64,000 nt of DNA, from contig VUYV01000036.1 of assembly GCA_008711295.1 (NCBI GenBank), positions 5,736,829-5,800,828 of the forward strand, read 5' to 3'. Under the pieces are notes generated by a model. The model did not search any database and was not told where the DNA came from. It saw only the letters and a list, made by a program, of their open reading frames with translations. Of this stretch, positions 62,401-64,000 are shown one piece after another. This stretch comes from Anarhynchus alexandrinus (taxonomy: Eukaryota; Chordata; Aves; Charadriiformes; Charadriidae). Both the position numbers and the translations under genes were made by a program. The first letter of the stretch is position 1. Each line of letters opens with the position of its first letter.

Positions 62401-64000
62401 AGTATAAAATTGCCTTGGTAGAAGCCTAGGAGAAAAAAAGAACTAAATTCTGGAGGAGATCTTGCATTAAAAATGAAATGAGCTTTCCCCCTCATTTGCA
62501 ATATTTATAAATGTAGTTGTCAAATTGGTTTTGCTATGCAAATGTTGTTTACTCTTTGTCACTGTCACCTTTCAGTTCCTATCACCATAAGTTAAGCACT
62601 TTAAATTGAGCTTTGAAGCTTCTAAACAAATGATAAAAATGTTTTCCACCCAAGAAAATCCAAGGGTCCCCACTACTAATTAGTGCTGCTAATAGGTTCG
62701 TGGCTTTTTTTCTTTTTCAAACGGTGCTTGAAAAACATTTGGAAGTGCCTCCTATATTTCACCAATCAAAATTATCACGTGTACTATCTTTTTGTATCTT
62801 TGATCCAATGCACCATTATACAAATAAAACCAGCAGTCTGTTACGTAAAATTAATTTAGCAACCATCTGTAGCAGATACTGTATCAACACGTAAAGATAC
62901 AGTCAGTCTTCACCAGAAAAATAAAAACAAAACCCCTGAGACAAGTTTTAAATTCACCTTTTCTGTTCTTATATAAACACGCTATAACCAGGAACCAGAT
63001 AACATATTCCACTGACAAAAAGGATCCTGGACCAATAGAATTGCAAACTTCCAAAAACCACTCTCCTCCTAATGCGCTTCTGCTCCAGAGCACTCATTTA
63101 TCCACAGCAAACTCCACAGGCAGGTAGGCATACATCTTGTGGTTTCAATTGTTTCTATTTTACTGTCAAAAAAAGACTGCATACCACCTTGAAAAATGGA
63201 CAAGTTTAGTCATAAAGCGGGTATAAAAAGCATAAAGATGTTCTTATTTCTTCTATGGACTCAGTGAAGTTAGGGGTTTGTGCTTGTAATTTGGGAGTAA
63301 TCTGTTGAAGCTGCTCGATCCACATAGGTCTGGTCTTTCAGTGGCTTATTACTTTCTGAACTATTTTTACCTGGACAAAGTGAGCATAGAAAAACATGCA
63401 AACAAGAATTCTCGGTTCATTGGCAACTCATATTCACTTGCCACATCTAGGAGAAGAGATACAAGGAGCAGAGCAGTGGAGAAACAGACCTAGTACATTT
63501 TGATTTTCTGTTTTCTCCTGAACCATGTGCCAGCAAAAACCTGATTAGGAAGAAAAAAAATCATTCTGCCTAATAGGAGCTAGCAAGGAACATATGGCAT
63601 GACATAGATTGTACACATTGAGACATCAGTCAACATGGCAAGAAGCTGAAGCAACATCCACAAATTACAACCTTAATTGCTAAAAATAATTAAACAGATT
63701 GGCAGACATTTTAAAAATCACACATGGGCATCCAGTAGCCATGGAAAGTGAGTAGGACTTAGTGATGTAAATAGTGATGCCATTTATCATTTTAAATGTC
63801 TTCCCTATTATTTAAAATATCTTTATTTGAGAGCTTTAAAAACATCCAAATTATATTATGCCCAAGTTTGACTGGGATAACCTTCTTTAATGCATGGGGT
63901 ATTTTTAACTCATTCCTTTCTCTCACTGTACCTCTACATACTGTACTTGAATTTTAAATCAGTTGGATATTTACGTTGTTCCAAGTTTTCCAAAAGTATC

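Larger units (their letters stand above)
31309..64000 (-). other. ADGRB3: Long ADGRB3 intron upstream of the linker exon (5' end outside window)
   Basis: I found no exon, no CR1 fragment and no other gene in these 32.7 kb. Since the preceding ADGRB3 exons (CUB-containing region) must lie upstream, the whole stretch is read as one intron. It holds a GC-richer islet with several overlapping small frames at 33107-33602, a CTCF-like motif at 36518-36531, a GGAGA repeat at 39351-39388, a coding-like unidentified patch at 46423-47064, a TTTTA repeat at 49403-49442, a duplicated 43 bp unit at 55960-56050, a poly-T at 59460-59480 and a pyrimidine-rich stretch at 60340-60510. All ordinary open frames here are below about 150 codons and match nothing I know. 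Confidence 0.8.

Noticed and set aside
1..64000. CRISPR arrays, bacterial operons, rRNA genes
   Set aside because: The short repeats seen are microsatellites or simple duplications without regular spacers, and the spliced gene structure shows vertebrate nuclear DNA.

Overview
This is vertebrate nuclear DNA and almost certainly avian, or at least sauropsid. It is AT-rich and intron-dominated. Its only recognisable interspersed repeats are CR1-type non-LTR retrotransposon fragments, the dominant LINE family of birds, and one of them ends in the ATTCTATG-type 3' repeat typical of CR1. No bacterial-style operon, rRNA gene, confident tRNA gene or CRISPR array was seen.

The window holds one gene in part: ADGRB3 (BAI3, brain-specific angiogenesis inhibitor 3), a synaptic adhesion GPCR, on the minus strand. 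Seven coding exons were placed by translation and by GT/AG splice sites. In gene order they are: a linker exon after the CUB region (31308-31198); thrombospondin type-1 repeats 1 to 4 (26027-25866, 18459-18295, 14806-14642, 13744-13580); and two exons that together carry the hormone-receptor-like domain (5935-5834 and 5283-5177). They sum to 977 nt. Six junctions are phase 1, and the frame stays open across all of them. The CUB/signal-peptide exons lie beyond 64000. The GAIN/GPS, seven-transmembrane and cytoplasmic exons lie below position 1.

Layout. 1-5176 is intron with two CR1 fragments facing away from each other. 5177-5935 holds the two hormone-receptor-domain exons around a 550 bp intron. 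5936-13579 is intron with a long CR1 at about 9255-10518. 13580-14806 holds the TSR4 and TSR3 exons, and TSR3 sits inside a GC- and CpG-rich island of about 0.5 kb that stands out from the AT-rich surroundings. 14807-31308 holds the TSR2, TSR1 and linker exons in ordinary intron. 31309-64000 is one uninterrupted stretch, most simply the 3' part of the very long intron that precedes the linker exon. It contains simple repeats, a CTCF-like motif, two GC-richer islets with odd open frames, and no exon I can recognise.

I found no undescribed multi-gene system. The items most worth checking are the CpG island on the TSR3 exon, the run of frame-neutral TSR exons, the CTCF-like site, two small inverted repeats, and a coding-like but unidentified patch at 46.4-47.1 kb.
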